DNA from: Coriolopsis trogii
Lineage: Eukaryota; Basidiomycota; Agaricomycetes; Polyporales; Polyporaceae
DNA length: 64,000 nucleotides
Reading direction: 5' to 3'
Assembly (NCBI GenBank): GCA_020543525.1
Contig: JAHYIO010000028.1
Span: forward strand, 186,001-250,000
In this document: positions 1 through 19,518 of the stretch, piece by piece
Layout: the number at the start of each line of letters is the position of its first letter
Numbering within the stretch: the stretch's first letter is position 1
Made by a program: the position numbers and the translations under genes
Notes under the pieces: model-generated
Database searches by the model: none
What the model was told of the DNA's origin: nothing
What the model saw: only the letters and a program-made list of their open reading frames with translations

Positions 1-9
1 ACGCGCCGC

Positions 10-3000
10 TCACTGCCCGAACGCGGTCGCAAGGAACTGCTCGATCTGCTTCTTGTGGATCGCCTTGCTACCCGTCGCGACGGAGCTCGTAGGCTCGCGG
101 CCAGCGTAGAGCGGGTACTTGCCCTTGTGGTGCTGCGTCTCGTTCGCCGCGGTCAGGATGCGGGGGCCCACATAGGTCCATGCACCGTTGTTAAGCGGCT
201 CCTCCTGGCACCAGAGGATGTCCGCGTTGGGGTACTTGTCAAGATGAGGAGTGATCTAATTCCGGTACGATCAGAACACCGACTCTTCAGGCAGACAATG
301 GATGATAAGACTCACGAGATCGTATGGGAAGGGCGAGATCTGCTCGACCCTGCTGATGACAACGTCGTTGATGCCCTTGTCCTCACGCTCCTGGAGGAGA
401 GTGTGGTAGACCTGACCCGTGCACAGGATGTGACGGCGGACGTTTTCGGGAGCGACGAGGTTCTCCGGGTGGGGGTCAGGGAGGTACCGCTGGAAGTGCG
501 TCTCACCGACCATCTCCGACAGTTCAGAGCGCGCCTTGGGATGACGGAGAAGGGATTTCGAGAAGAAGACGATAAGAGGCTTGCGGAAGTCACGGTGGAT
601 CTGGCGACGAAGAACGTGGAACTACAGTGCGCGCGTCAGCATTAGCCACATGCTACGAATTGGGTATAAGCCACATACGTAGTTCGCAGGGGTCGTGGGG
701 TAGACAATCTGCATGTTGCAGTCCTGGTGTTGCCTCTCGATCTTCTCCGGAGAGGGGAAGACGTTCGGGTGGTCGTCGCAGAGTTGGAGGAACCGCTCAA
801 GACGTCCGCTCGAGTGCTCGGGACCCTGGCCGTCGAAACCGTGAGGCAAACTCATAACGAGACCCGTGCGCTGGAGCCACTTGCGCTCGCCAGATGCAAT
901 GAATTGGTCGATGATGCACTGCGCGTTGTTGGCGAAGTCACCAAACTGTGCCTCCCAGATAGTGAGGTTGTCGGGTGAGACAAGGGAGTAGCCGAGCTCG
1001 AACCCGAGGGCACCAAACTCTGACAGGGAGGAGTTGCATACGACAAAACGCGCCTGGCCCGAGCCAAGGTCGTTGAGTGGGACATACTGCTGTTCGTTCT
1101 CCTGGTCGTGGATGACCGCATGACGCTGCGAGAATGTGCCACGCTCGACATCCTGACCGGATACGCGGACGTGAATCTTCTCAAGAGCAAGCGACCCGAA
1201 CGCAAGAGCCTCAGCGGTCGCCCAGTCGATGTTGGTGCCTTCCTCAATCGTCTTGCCACGGTTAGTCAGGATACGAGCAAGGTTGCGATGAGGCTTGAAG
1301 CCGCTGGGGAAGGACGAGATGACCTTGCCAATGTGCTTGAGAGTCTCTTCGTCGCTGCCAGTGGCACGCGTAGGGAGGGTCTTCTCCGCGAGTTGCTTCG
1401 GCGAGGGGAAGCCAGGCCAAGAGGCGGAAAGCCACTCCTTGCTGGAAGGAACGTAGTCCTTCGCGCCGGAGGCAGCCTTTTCCAGCATGCCCCACACCCA
1501 CTTCTTGTGCTCCTCGATGTCCTTCTCCGTGAAAGTACCACGCTGCACAAGGAATTGAGTGTACTTTGTCAGAGTCGTGGGCTGCTTCTCAATAGCCTTG
1601 TACATGCGCGGCTGAGTGAAGCTGGGCTGGTCGGTTTCGTTGTGTCCGTGACGACGGTAGCAGACAATATCGACAACCACGTCCTTCTTCCATTTCGCGC
1701 GCCAGTCAGCGGCGAGCTGGCAGACAAAGTTGACAGCCTCGACGTTGTCGCCGTTCACATGGAAGATCGGCGCATCAATGGCCTTCGCGATATCTGAGGG
1801 GTAGGGCGTCGAACGCGCGAATCGAGGGTCGGTGGTGAAACCAATCTGGTTGTTGACAATGAGATGGATCGTACCGCCCGTACCGTAGTTGGGCAGGTTG
1901 TGGAAGCCCATGGTCTCGTACACGACACCCTGACCAGCGAATGCGGCATCACCATGGAGCAAGACACCCATAGCAGTGGTATGGGACTGCTCGTCATGCT
2001 CAAGGTGTTGGAGAGCACGAGTCTTGCCGAGGACAACGGGGTCTTCCGCCTCCAGGTGGGACGGGTTCGCAACGAGCGACAACGCGACCTTCTTGCCCGA
2101 GGGCGTGGGGCGGACGTAGTTAGCGCCCAGATGGTACTTGACGTCACCAGCGGGGAAATCGTCGTCCTCAGCCGTACCCGAGAACTCGTTCAAAATGGCT
2201 TCGATGGGTTTCCGGATGACGTTTGCTAGTACGTTGAGACGACCACGATGAGGCATTCCAATCGTGACATGCTTGACACCGTGCTCGACGGAACGGTCAA
2301 TGAGTGCCTTCATACCCGGGATCAGGGACTCGCATCCCTCCAAACCGAAACGTTTCTCGTTCGGGTACTTGCTCGCGATAAACTTTTCGAAGGACTCCGA
2401 CCAGATGAGACGATCCAACACCATCCGTTTCTCCTCGACGGTGTAGTTCCATGGCTTTGGAATCTCCACGCGCTCACGAATCCAATCGCACTGTTCCTTG
2501 TCAGGAATATGCACGTACTGGATACCAATGGCACCACCTATATGCGAGGGTTCATGCTCTGATGCGTAGACAGATACCAATATACTCACAGTATATCCGC
2601 TTGCAAAGCTGGATGATCTCCCCGAGTGACATCGTCTTCCGATCCTCAGTAGCGAAGTGAGGGAGAATCCCAGGGCCCAAAGTGATTTGCTTGTCCAGAT
2701 CGCGCTCAGTAAAGCCATAACGACTAAGCTCGAGCTCGGGAGGGTGAACGGGATTTAAGTCTGGGTCGAGGATGCCCAGGGGATCCAAGTCGGCAACGTG
2801 ATGACCGCGCACTTGGTAGGCACGAACGAGAAGTTGGACCTAAAGGAGTTGAATACGGGGACTGTGTTCACATATAAGTTCGCTCACCTTCAAATGGTCG
2901 TCAAGCTCAGCGCCTCCACTCGCATGCAAGGCGGGTGCCCCGTCGGCCGGTGTAGGAACCAGGTTTGGTGGGGGTTGGAAGGCCTTGTAGCTCGGCAGGC

Positions 3001-3262
3001 CCTTGTCCATGCCAGAAAAATAGACATCCCAGGACGAATGAACAGACTTGGGATCCTGCCGCCAGAGCCTGTACATTTCCTCGACGTAGTATGTATTCGT
3101 GCCATTTGCGAAGGGGTCGTTAGAAGACGGGGGTTGTGCGGGGGCCGCTGTTGCGAGAGTGCGGACGAAGGGCTGGGCCGTGACGAATGGCTGCACGCCG
3201 TAGCGGTAGCGAGACCCGTGCAGGGCCTGCACAACACGGGGAAGACGAGCGAGCCTGTGCAT
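10..3262 (-). CDS. KGD1: 2-oxoglutarate dehydrogenase E1 component, mitochondrial
   Basis: This is the thiamine-diphosphate E1 subunit of the mitochondrial 2-oxoglutarate dehydrogenase complex of the TCA cycle, which decarboxylates 2-oxoglutarate and passes the succinyl group to lipoyl-E2. I read five exons: 3262-2888, 2839-2590, 2537-679, 621-316 and 255-10. They join to 1,011 residues, close to the size known for the family. The Arg-rich N-terminus ([12 protein letters not shown]) looks like a mitochondrial import signal. A short motif ([16 protein letters not shown]) follows, as is usual for E1o. Catalytic-core signatures include [21 protein letters not shown], the cofactor motif ending [10 protein letters not shown], and [15 protein letters not shown]. 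The C-terminus ends [10 protein letters not shown]. The gene appears complete, its stop lying ten bases from the window edge. Confidence 0.97.
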
Positions 3263-3635
3263 CGCTAGAGGACGCTCGTGGTGGTGGAAAGGAAGGGGCG
3301 AGGAAGAAAGTCGAGTTCGACGACGTGGACGAGTGGAAAGCTGATGACGAGCAGTGCCCGCTTTTGGACGCAGGCCATTCGGTGCACTGCGCCGACGCGA
3401 TCAGCCTTTCGGACAACCGGCGTTTACTCGTTCCGCTCTTTTCCTACCGCACCAGACCGCATCTCCGTCGCTCGCCGTCTGCTTTCCGATGGCGAATAGC
3501 TGCTCATCGATTGCAAGCTCTCACTTTTCGGGCAAACGAGATAGGATGTTATACACAGCGAATTCGTAACACTACAACTGGTAAACAAGACAAGAGGAAA
3601 GTACTGGGCCAGCCAATCAGCGTGTCGAACAGCGT

Positions 3636-4442
3636 CTATATAGCCATGGTGATTCCAATGAGCGTTGGCCAGAAGATGAAGACAAAGCGGAACTTCAAGC
3701 GCTCCAGGTCAACTGTCGGACGTTGCCCAGAGCCAGGTCTTGTCGCAGCAGCGCTATTGGGTGTCTGTTGCAAGTGCGATTCTGGACCTTGGCCTTCTTC
3801 GAGGGTCGAGATTGACGGTGCCGTCGCGGACGTCTGCACTGTCGAGTATGTAGACTGAGGCATTGAAGTGATCGTGGAGGGTACCGAGGAGGCGGCTGTA
3901 GGTGTGAGATACACCACACTGGCGGCGGTCATGTTATGCGCGTGAATTGTGGGACCATCCAACGGCACTAGGTTTGCCATCCCAGTGATAGTGAACTCCG
4001 CAGTGTAGACGGTCAGAGGAGGGTGTTCACAGATGAAGCGCATATGACTGCATAGGTGAGTAGCAGAACACCAGCAAGACAGTCAAACGCACTAGTCCGA
4101 CCCATTATACCTCCACGATGGGGAGATCCATACGTCCGTCGAGAACAGTTTGGAATCAACCTCATCTGCGACGGTCGTAACGTATGTCTATTACCAAAGT
4201 AAAACACTCAGTTTGTCATGGGGCCAGAGGGTGCATACCTCGCCGATGTAGATATCAATCCGGGTTGGACCCATTGCCTGAACCGAAGGCCAGTTGTTGT
4301 CGTCAATCCAACGGACCTTGTTAATGCGGCCAGCGCGCAGAACGGTGTTCGCAATGGGATAGATGCCATAGATACCAGCGAACACGAGTTCGGCAAAGAG
4401 CAGAACAACCAGAACAGATTGCACGAGCATCCTCGGAGTCAA
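3636..4442 (-). CDS. Kre9/Knh1-like secreted or GPI-anchored Ser/Thr-rich protein
   Basis: Three exons (4442-4239, 4187-4111, 4047-3636) give 230 residues. Residues 1-22 form a clear signal peptide (MTPRMLVQSVLVVLLFAELVFA). A small beta-type domain follows, with IYPIANTVLRAGRINKVRW, then PTRIDIYIGE and TVYTAEF-like strands ending in TAEFTITGM. This pattern resembles the Ig-like N-terminal domain of fungal Kre9/Knh1 family proteins. The middle is rich in Ser, Thr and Pro, suiting O-glycosylation. The last 20 residues are hydrophobic (FVFIFWPTLIGITMAI), as in a GPI signal or a membrane anchor. It is probably a cell-wall or plasma-membrane surface protein; a role in glucan organisation is known only for distant family members. 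It is divergent from the BEACH gene, with 546 bases between the start codons. The fold assignment is inference from pattern. Confidence 0.75.
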
Positions 4443-4988
4443 AGGTACCCAGCGCAGAGCAAAGGAGGTCTCGTTCCTCAGCGCGACGTAGCAGCAGATA
4501 GTCCTGAAGAGATATCTAAGCTCAAGTGAAACGATGACTGCCGTATGGTGCTCGCGGTAAGTGTATGGGAGAACGGGATGACCATGAACTGAGCTCGAGC
4601 GCTAGGAGACGACCAACGGGGGATCATAGACGCTCAAAGCGCGTGTTTGTCTGAATCCGCCGCCTTCGAGCGTAGAATATAAGAGTTCGGAAAGACATGA
4701 CGCCGAGTGCGAAGTTGTTATGTATGGACCTGTGCGCGAACTATCAGCAGACCAAGTGTGATGGATTGATGTGAGGACGAATGTGAGCAAGGGGGATCAA
4801 ACGAGGACTGTCGCGCTTGCACAGGTAGCAGATACGTGATGCACGCGGTGGCTGAAGCGAAGACAACAACTCTTGACAACTCTCCTCGACCTCCTCGCTG
4901 TCCGACCCTTGACGGCAATGCTCAACATCGTTTGAACGGTCAATCACAGCTGGAACTCTGGTAGCTCTCCTCGCCTCTCTGTATTACC

Positions 4989-12656
<7,668 letters not shown>

Positions 12657-12848
12657 TACCTGTCCTTGCTATCGCGCCATGACATTACGCTCGTTCCCGA
12701 TGTACTCTACGGATCTACACACATCTATACCAGACTAATTGTATTTCACACTGGCGTCGAGTACACTGGCCTGTGAACCCGGTTCCGGAGGTATGTCTAT
12801 ACTCTCGCTTCGCACTGAAAATTCTGATGACGTTTCCTAATCGCCAGA

Positions 12849-13002
12849 GGAAGAACCATCTTGGGGCTGTCTAGTCGTCGCTATTGAATTTAATGCAGAC
12901 GGTAATGCGCTCGGCTCTGATGAAGAACCATCAGCATCGATCGGTAGTCTACCCCGACAAACGTTGGCGGGACGTGTGTTTCGTTTGCAGGAACAATATT
13001 GA
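12849..13002 (+). other. Coding-like stretch after the BEACH gene, unassigned
   Basis: After the presumed stop of the BEACH protein there is an open stretch with balanced composition that reads EEPSWGCLVVAIEFNADG and ends in RVFRLQEQY and TGA at 13000-13002. It is preceded by a good intron-like segment: donor GTATGT at about 12792 and an acceptor AG before 12849. It could be an alternative 3' exon of the BEACH gene, used if the TGA at 12654 were spliced out, or a remnant of an extra WD40 blade. It could also be chance. No independent start is visible. Confidence 0.3.
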
Positions 13003-13214
13003 TCCCCTCCGACCGTTCGGACCCCACAGGGAGGAGTCTTGTCCGATAGACGGCTAGGTACATGTCGGCGGCTGTGCCTTACTTACCACGACTCGTTGTT
13101 AGGTACGGACTGCACGGGCTCTCCAACCCGCGCGGCCCGAATGGCTCTGATTCCTGAAGACGAACGTGCGCCAGCGATCTCGTCTAGCAGAATCTCGATG
13201 TCACGCTGCTATCG

Positions 13215-13222
13215 ACGTATAT
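13215..13222 (+). promoter_or_regulatory. TATA-like element upstream of acid phosphatase
   Basis: A TATATAAT-like string lies immediately before an ATG at 13224 and about 50 bases before the ATG at 13269. A TATA element normally lies about 30 bases upstream of transcription start. This argues that 13224 is not the translation start and that 13269, which begins a clean signal peptide, is. Confidence 0.5.
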
Positions 13223-13268
13223 AATGCTGGCCACGCAGCATCCTATACAGCTCAGAGGCCTGTTTGTG

Positions 13269-15120
13269 ATGATTCTCCCTCGTCTGCTTTTGTTGGGTGT
13301 CGTCTTGGCATGGGGAGGAGGCGCTCACGCGGACTTCAACCCTTTGCATCATTCCGGACCTGCCTCTCCCTACTTTGATGCACCCTCTCAGTTCGGCATT
13401 CCATCCTCCACTCCTGCTCGATGTACTGTTGACCAAGCTGCATACATTGTCCGTCACGGCTCGTAAGTTCCCACAATTGTGGAAGGTATTAGGTGCTGAT
13501 CACAGGTAGCAGACGCTTTCCTGAACCCGGCTCCTTTGCCGGATGGCAGTCGCTATTCTCGAAGCTGCAGAACACGACATACACGGCCAAAGGTCCATTG
13601 TCATTCCTCCCTTCTTGGGTGCCCCCTATAGACGACGTCCCTCATGAGCCTCTATACCTCTCATCTACGGGCTCGCGCGAGGCGTTCGATCTTGGGGTTG
13701 AATTGCGCAAGCGCTACAAGTTCACTAAGGGTGGTGACAACTTCACAGTATGGTAAACGTAGCGTTCCATGTATCATGATCGAGTCATGCTGACCTTCGC
13801 ACGTGCTCGTCTAGGTCCGCGGGGCAGCAGCGCGTTGTGGACACAGCGACACATTTCATGCATGGATACCTTTCCCAAGGCAACTACATTTCGACGCCCC
13901 AGGCGAATCGCGGGCATATCATCACGATGCCAGACTCGGTCAACTACACTTTCGCTGATTCGCTTACTCCGTCCTCGGCTTGTCCCACGTACAAAAACGG
14001 AGATACCTCTGCGAAAGCCTCAGCATTCCGTACGATGTACCAAGCCGGGATTGCGAACCGTCTGAACAAGTACCTTGATGGCTTGATACTGAATGCGACG
14101 GACATTGGCGTCATGCAGGATCTTTGCGGGTTCTTGGCCGAAATCGATGGCGACACTCGTTTCTGCGATATCTTCAAGGGTTAGAATTCTTGGAAAACGG
14201 TCATGACAGTGTGGCTGATAGCCCTTTTCAAGAATCTGAATGGTTGGATTATGAGTACGCTCATGACTTGAACTACTACTACGGGTGAGTGAGGCCATAT
14301 CGTAGATATCAAGCCCATTAACGATCTCACTCCACTAGGTCTGGACCGGGGAACCCATTCTCAGCCGCAACTGGTTACCCATGGGTTAAGGCCATGACCG
14401 ACCTCTTCGCATCTGGCTCGAATGACACTGCAAGCGGCGCCAACTTCACCCCTCCCCCTTTGGTCATGAGCTTCACAGTCAGACTTCCATGTTTCGTCAT
14501 GAAATGGACAACTCTGACTGGCGCCACTTAGCACGACAACAACCTCCCGCCGATCGTGTCAGCACTGGGTCTTTGGAACACGTCTGTCTTTCCGCACGTT
14601 TACCCACTCTCTACCAAAAAGCCCGACAATCGCCGCACTTTCCGTTCGTCGTACCTCGTCTCATTCCGAGGGTACGTTGCTTTGGAACGCGTGTCGTGCG
14701 ATACGCACGACCCTCCTGCAAGCGTGAAGCACACAGCTAATCAGCTAGTCCTCGGCCCGGGGACGAGTGCAGGCGCGTATAAGTACGTTCGTGTCAAGGT
14801 GAGCACGATCCTCTATCCGAAGTTTGTCTTACCTGACCATTGCAACATCGCGTCGCGCGATGGATGCCAACGCACAGATCAACAATGCGGTCGTGCCCGT
14901 GCCAGGGTGCGCGAGCGGCCCTGGGAGCTCGTGTCCGCTTGCCGCCTTTGGGATGTACGTGAAAGAACGCGCTGTGATTGCCGGAGACTTCGTGGAGCGC
15001 TGTGGACTGCAGGACGTCAAGAATGCGACGAGCGAGCTGGACATCTTCACCAACTTCCCGTCCGAGGCGGCGCAGACTTCTATGTTACTCGTTCCTCTAC
15101 CGTATGCCATCGCGTTGTGA
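13269..15120 (+). CDS. Secreted histidine acid phosphatase (phytase-like)
   Basis: This is a branch-2 histidine phosphatase that releases phosphate from organic esters outside the cell. The chosen start gives a signal peptide (MILPRLLLLGVVLAWGGGAHA). The catalytic RHGSRFP motif spans the first intron and the proton-donor HD motif is HDNNLPP at about 14532. Supporting family features are the LSSTGSREAFDLGVELR segment, the SAGQQRVVDTATHF segment, several Asn-glycosylation sites (NTTY, NYTF, NATD, NDTA, NTSV) and conserved Cys pairs near the C-terminus (VPGCASGPGSSCPL). At least seven exons are visible, with introns of about 50-60 bases. The C-terminus ends LLVPLPYAIAL. Phytate versus general phosphomonoester activity cannot be told from sequence. 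It follows the BEACH gene in the same direction. Confidence 0.92.
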
Positions 15121-15456
15121 TAGCGAGGGGCGCAGGCCGCAATAGACGTGTTCGTTGATCTTCGCGAGCACTTCGTGTCGACTCGGTGTGGCCGCGCGCG
15201 CGCACAAGGAGTAAGCTCTTAGTAACAACTTTAGTTGCGATGCCTCGCGATTGTTTACCCGCAATAGCTGGGTAGTATGACGTTGTTGACTGCAGTAAGG
15301 CAACTTACAAGGGATGTTATCTGATGGCGATCTCCGGCGCGATCGCGGAGGCTGCGTACTTTATTAGTGTGCTCAATCCGCTTGACTCTGCTCTTCCAAG
15401 TCAACTACTCCTCGAACCCGCTCTCTTCCCTCCGTTCCTCTCTATACATCATCGTC

Positions 15457-16094
15457 ATGTCCTGGCAAGGTGATTATTGCCCTTGTGCGATTGAAGCTAC
15501 CTCATGACTCAGATCCTCGACTCGTCGTCGCACACACACACCTCTTGAACAGCGTACGTCGACAACAACCTCATCGGAACCGGCAAGATCAGCAAGGCTG
15601 CCATCATTGGTCTCGCTGGTGGTATTTGGGCATCTTCGCCAGGGTTTACGGTGCGCCTGATATGCCTCCGGCACTGTTCACCACATTGACTATCGTCCAT
15701 ATCCGACAACACTGCACGCATCGGCTCACATAAACTCATTCGCGCGCGATACAGCTCTCGCCGGAAGAGCAACAGAAGATCATAAGCGGGTTCACGAATA
15801 CAGATGCGATACTAGCGGGTGGCATCCGACTCGCAGGCACGAAATTCTTTACGCTCTCCGCGAATGAGCGCAGTATCTACGGGAAGAAGGGGGTGCGTGA
15901 TCTCATCCATGGCGACAGTTTCCCCTGCTAACGAGCGGTTCCTTCGCGATGGTACCATGTAGGGTGACGGCTGTGTACTCGTGAAGACGAAGCAAGCCGT
16001 CCTTGTCGCCGAGTACACTGCACCCACGCAGGCCCCCGAGGCAACACCTATTGTCGAGGGCCTTGCCGATTATTTGATCGGTGTTGGCTACTAG
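15457..16094 (+). CDS. Profilin
   Basis: Profilin is a small cytosolic actin-monomer-binding protein that also binds polyproline (formins) and phosphoinositides. Four exons (15457-15469, 15553-15650, 15755-15892, 15963-16094) give 126 residues, the normal family length. The N-terminus MSWQAYVDNNLIGTGKI is the classic profilin signature, followed by AAIIGLAGGIWASSPGF. The middle reads GGIRLAGTKFFTLSANERS. The C-terminal strand-helix is DGCVLVKTKQAVLVAEY followed by VEGLADYLIGVGY. The first exon holds only four full codons, so it is easily missed. Its start fits the conserved M-S-W-Q-x-Y/Y-V-D N-terminus exactly. Confidence 0.97.
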
Positions 16095-18427
16095 GTATGG
16101 GACCGTCGCGTTGTTGAGATGTCGTCGTTTCGTGTGTTGCTGGTCCTCACTGCTATCCGGATGAAGTTCACAAATTGTATTCAATCATGACTGGCTTGAC
16201 AATGGCATCTGTATAGTTCCTTAGAACACATGACCGTTGGGTGAAGTGGACATTTTTGATGCATGCGTTTGTCGATTGCAAGTTGTACGCAACTTTCGGG
16301 CATGTTTGGTTTGCACCATAAGTACTAGTGCACGTGATGTCAGTGCTGTATTGCACATGGGCGCCAATGCGGCCCTGGAGCGTTGCCTCACTCCTTTCCT
16401 CGTTCCCGCATCGTTTGCACACATCGTTCGCGAGGGTAGCTGCTCACTATACGTGGAAGTCACTCTGAAAGAACCGACACTGCCGAGCTACATACCTGCA
16501 GATGTATCAGCGGACGCTCCCTTCCCTCCGTAACGGTATGCCATAGACTCTGCCCTGCTCCGAATTATGCATCTTTTACGAGCCGTACCAACAAGGTGAG
16601 CCCCCTGCGGGGCGATAGTGAGAGGCCGTTCAAAATTTTCCAAGCCACATGCGCGTTGCGATAGTGTCGTGTTACGTCCTCACACGCATGCAGCGCGAGG
16701 ACCAAAGCATATCCGGATGGCAACGGCATTCTCATTTCCGCTGCATGAGAACCTTGAATGGGTAGTCCTCTTCGATGGAGAACTAACCACACTTGTTTTC
16801 TAGAGCGCTTGTACCACATATGGCACCTCCCGATCTTGCCTTCTGTCATCCAACATTGTTTGGGGCTCCCCTTCAAACTCGCCGCATCGACGACTGGAAC
16901 AAGGGGACAAGACGAGTAGTTCCCATGACGCCATTCGTTTACCTGTCCGTCCAGATAGATATCCGCATTGCTGAGAACACGCATGTGGTGCCTTCTCCCT
17001 TTTCGGTCATAATCCCAACAGGGTACGCTTACACGACCTATGTGCAGGTACAGATACGCCTGTAATCCAGGTGACGATTGCTCAGGCGATTATGTTGATC
17101 GGGACTCACCCACATAGCCATTGCCGCCAAATCGCCGCTGTCGCTCACATTGACCATGCCACCTGTTCATATTTCTGAAACGACCGCGGACGGGGGCTTA
17201 TCTGAGTTCTCAGAGTCCGCGCGTCAACTGTACCGAAGAGAGCTTTCTCGCATAGGTGTCCGAAACATCAGAAGTTGGCGTGTAGCGTGCGCTATGAGGC
17301 TTCTGTTACACACACATGCACGGTCTGACCACATACGACAGGAAGGCGCCGTCGCACTTGCGCATCCGTCCATGCCGGGTTCTACACCGGTGAAGTGGGC
17401 ATAACGCCTATGAAGATGGAGTGAGCTCCATCGTCCCATCTGCCTCTAGGGCTAGTATACATGATGGAGCTCTTCGCACCATGATGTCACACCTTTTCAG
17501 ACCGGACCTTGCTGTCCTCCATTACAACCAATTATCTATCTTTACGAGCTCAGTTCGTACATCTCCTCGTGAACGCCACACATCATGTCACTATCCACTC
17601 CGAGCCCAGGAACATCATACAAACGCTGAGGGCGGTTAGGGATACGCGCAACACATTGTGGTGATGGGAAGCTGTGAACCCATTTCTGCCGGGGTGTCCA
17701 GGGGGCGATTCAGTGAGTACGACCATCGCTCCGTTCTTCTGATCATTTATGAAAACCCTTCACAAAGATTTGTCCTGCGCAATCCACAACGCCGCGTGCT
17801 CTACGACACCCTCAATTTTTGCTGTTTTCCGTGACCGCATCGTGGACACCTTTCGGCACCGCATACATGTACAACACATCCCGTCACCTTCCAGGGTCTG
17901 CAAGCCACAGTACCTCTGAGAGAACGACTACGCACTTCCGGGATCCCATTGGCTCTGCCTTAGGAAATGTCTCGCTGGTCGCTGTGCGTTACTTGAATCA
18001 CTCACCACCTGGCGACATAGCCACCCTGGGCGTGATGCATGTATACCACATATGTGGATCGTCCACATGTCGTACAAGCAAGACGCGCTGCCCCTGGTGG
18101 ACAGAAAAGGCAAAATCCTACCGATACGCCGACAAGGCTCGCGGCTTTGACTTGGTGTTCAAGCACTGGGTGGATGTCCGGGCAGCGGAGAGCGTTAGGG
18201 GGTAATTCTCTTCTGACGACCCTTGCCGAACCGATAGAGAGGTCAGCCGATATAAGGTTAACCACACGGACGACACTCACGGCAATGTGTGGTCCGGTGA
18301 GCATCCGGTGCGCCCGTGCTAAACTATTGACGACCGCATCTCAAGGAGTGGTAGAGGACATGCATAAATATGCGAGAATGCAGTGGACGAAAAGCAATCC
18401 AGCATACCGACATTCTCTCAACACAAA
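16095..18427. other. 2.3-kb stretch without a recognised gene
   Basis: Only short overlapping open frames occur on both strands. None has a recognised motif, a long run of non-repetitive coding-like composition or consistent exon joins. The first part is probably the profilin 3' UTR and terminator. The last 100 bases hold the promoter of the following OB-fold-like gene, including an AT-rich CATAAATATG near 18362. I see no tandem repeat or transposon ends. Confidence 0.5.
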
Positions 18428-19136
18428 ATGACTCCCTCCACTGCTCTGACTGTCGACGCCGCCCTCGCCTTGGAAGATGACACCAACTATACAATCCTTG
18501 TCTCTTCCCCCGTCCTACACATCCTTCAGCTCGCCACGGTTGCCGAGACCGACCTCTGCGGATTCCGGAAGAGGTACGAGGCCCAGCTCACGGACGGCGA
18601 GAACACCGTGTCCGTTGTCCTCCCCGCCGACTTCAAATTGTACGGCACGGGGCCGAGCTTCGACGTCAAGCAGCTCAAGGAAGGCGACGTCATCACGCTG
18701 CTCAAGATGATCCGCCTTCCGGTAGCTAGCGGCGGGAACAAGAAGTGCGTACACCATCCGCTCGTGACTGCGTTCCCTGATCTGACGTCTACTTTGCGCA
18801 ATGTAGTACCACCGTCGTGTGCACCGAGGTCGAAGTGGTGCCCGTTGCTGCTGAAGCCGACGATGACCAGCCGCTCACCATCACCAACTACGATGCGGAG
18901 ATTGCACGTGAGTCCCTGGTCTATGATATCTGTTGGGCGACATGCGGCGGTTCCCAGCTCACGAAAACTCGTCACTTACAGAGCTCCGAGGAGAGCTTCG
19001 GATAGCCCAGGACCATGTGAGACGCCTGCACGGTCTTGGACGCGTGCCACAGGAGGTTGTCGCGCTCGCATTGGAGCTCGCTGAGCAGCTCACCGCGGCC
19101 ACGGATAACGTTATAGGAGAACACGTCAACGAATAG
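18428..19136 (+). CDS. OB-fold-like (RPA1 N-terminal-like) small protein, paralog 1
   Basis: Three exons (18428-18744, 18807-18907, 18982-19136) join to 190 residues. The first about 140 residues follow the layout of the replication protein A large-subunit N-terminal OB fold. An initial helix (TALTVDAALALED) precedes strand SSPVLHILQL, then YEAQLTDGENTVSVVLPADF, then KEGDVITLLKMIRL, then TTVVCTEVEVVPV. The tail (QLRGELRIAQDHVRRL ... LALELAEQLTAA) is predicted helical. The two introns are in phases 2 and 1, exactly as in the paralogs at 32473-33162 and 34851-36268. The likely property is binding of a peptide or single-stranded nucleic acid; function is unknown. It lies tail-to-tail with the F-box-like copy at 19519. 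Confidence 0.72.
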
Positions 19137-19518
19137 TTGCGGGGTTGTTTCGGTCATTGCATTGGCTCTAGACGAAGCGCAGGTCATCCGTCGTATACGC
19201 GCGTGCGTACTTGTATCATTGGACTTGGCTTGGTCCTGAGCAAAGTATGGTCTCGTCTAATGTTTGAATCGCAATATCATTGCCGGACACACTATCGTTG
19301 AGTGATCTCTGCCATATTGCACGGCCGAGTACGCTTTACCCGAGACGTCTTGGTTTACTCTGAGGCACGTATCCCTACAACTTTCGCTATACTAGATAAC
19401 AGATCTTATTGCGATGCACGGTCGTAGATCGTATGATACAATGATAAAAAGCTCTCCCAAAACCCATATAGGTACGAATCATATGCTCCGCGGAGGCTCC
19501 CGATGGTTTGAAGAACAA

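Noticed and set aside
622..2718. Long minus-strand frame beginning [14 protein letters not shown] as the E1 N-terminus
   Set aside because: Its first residues are read out of frame through exon 2 and an intron. The true exon starts at 2537 with the [11 protein letters not shown] segment.
13224..13268. Acid phosphatase start at the upstream ATG (13224)
   Set aside because: A TATA-like element directly abuts that ATG, and the downstream ATG at 13269 gives a clean signal peptide.
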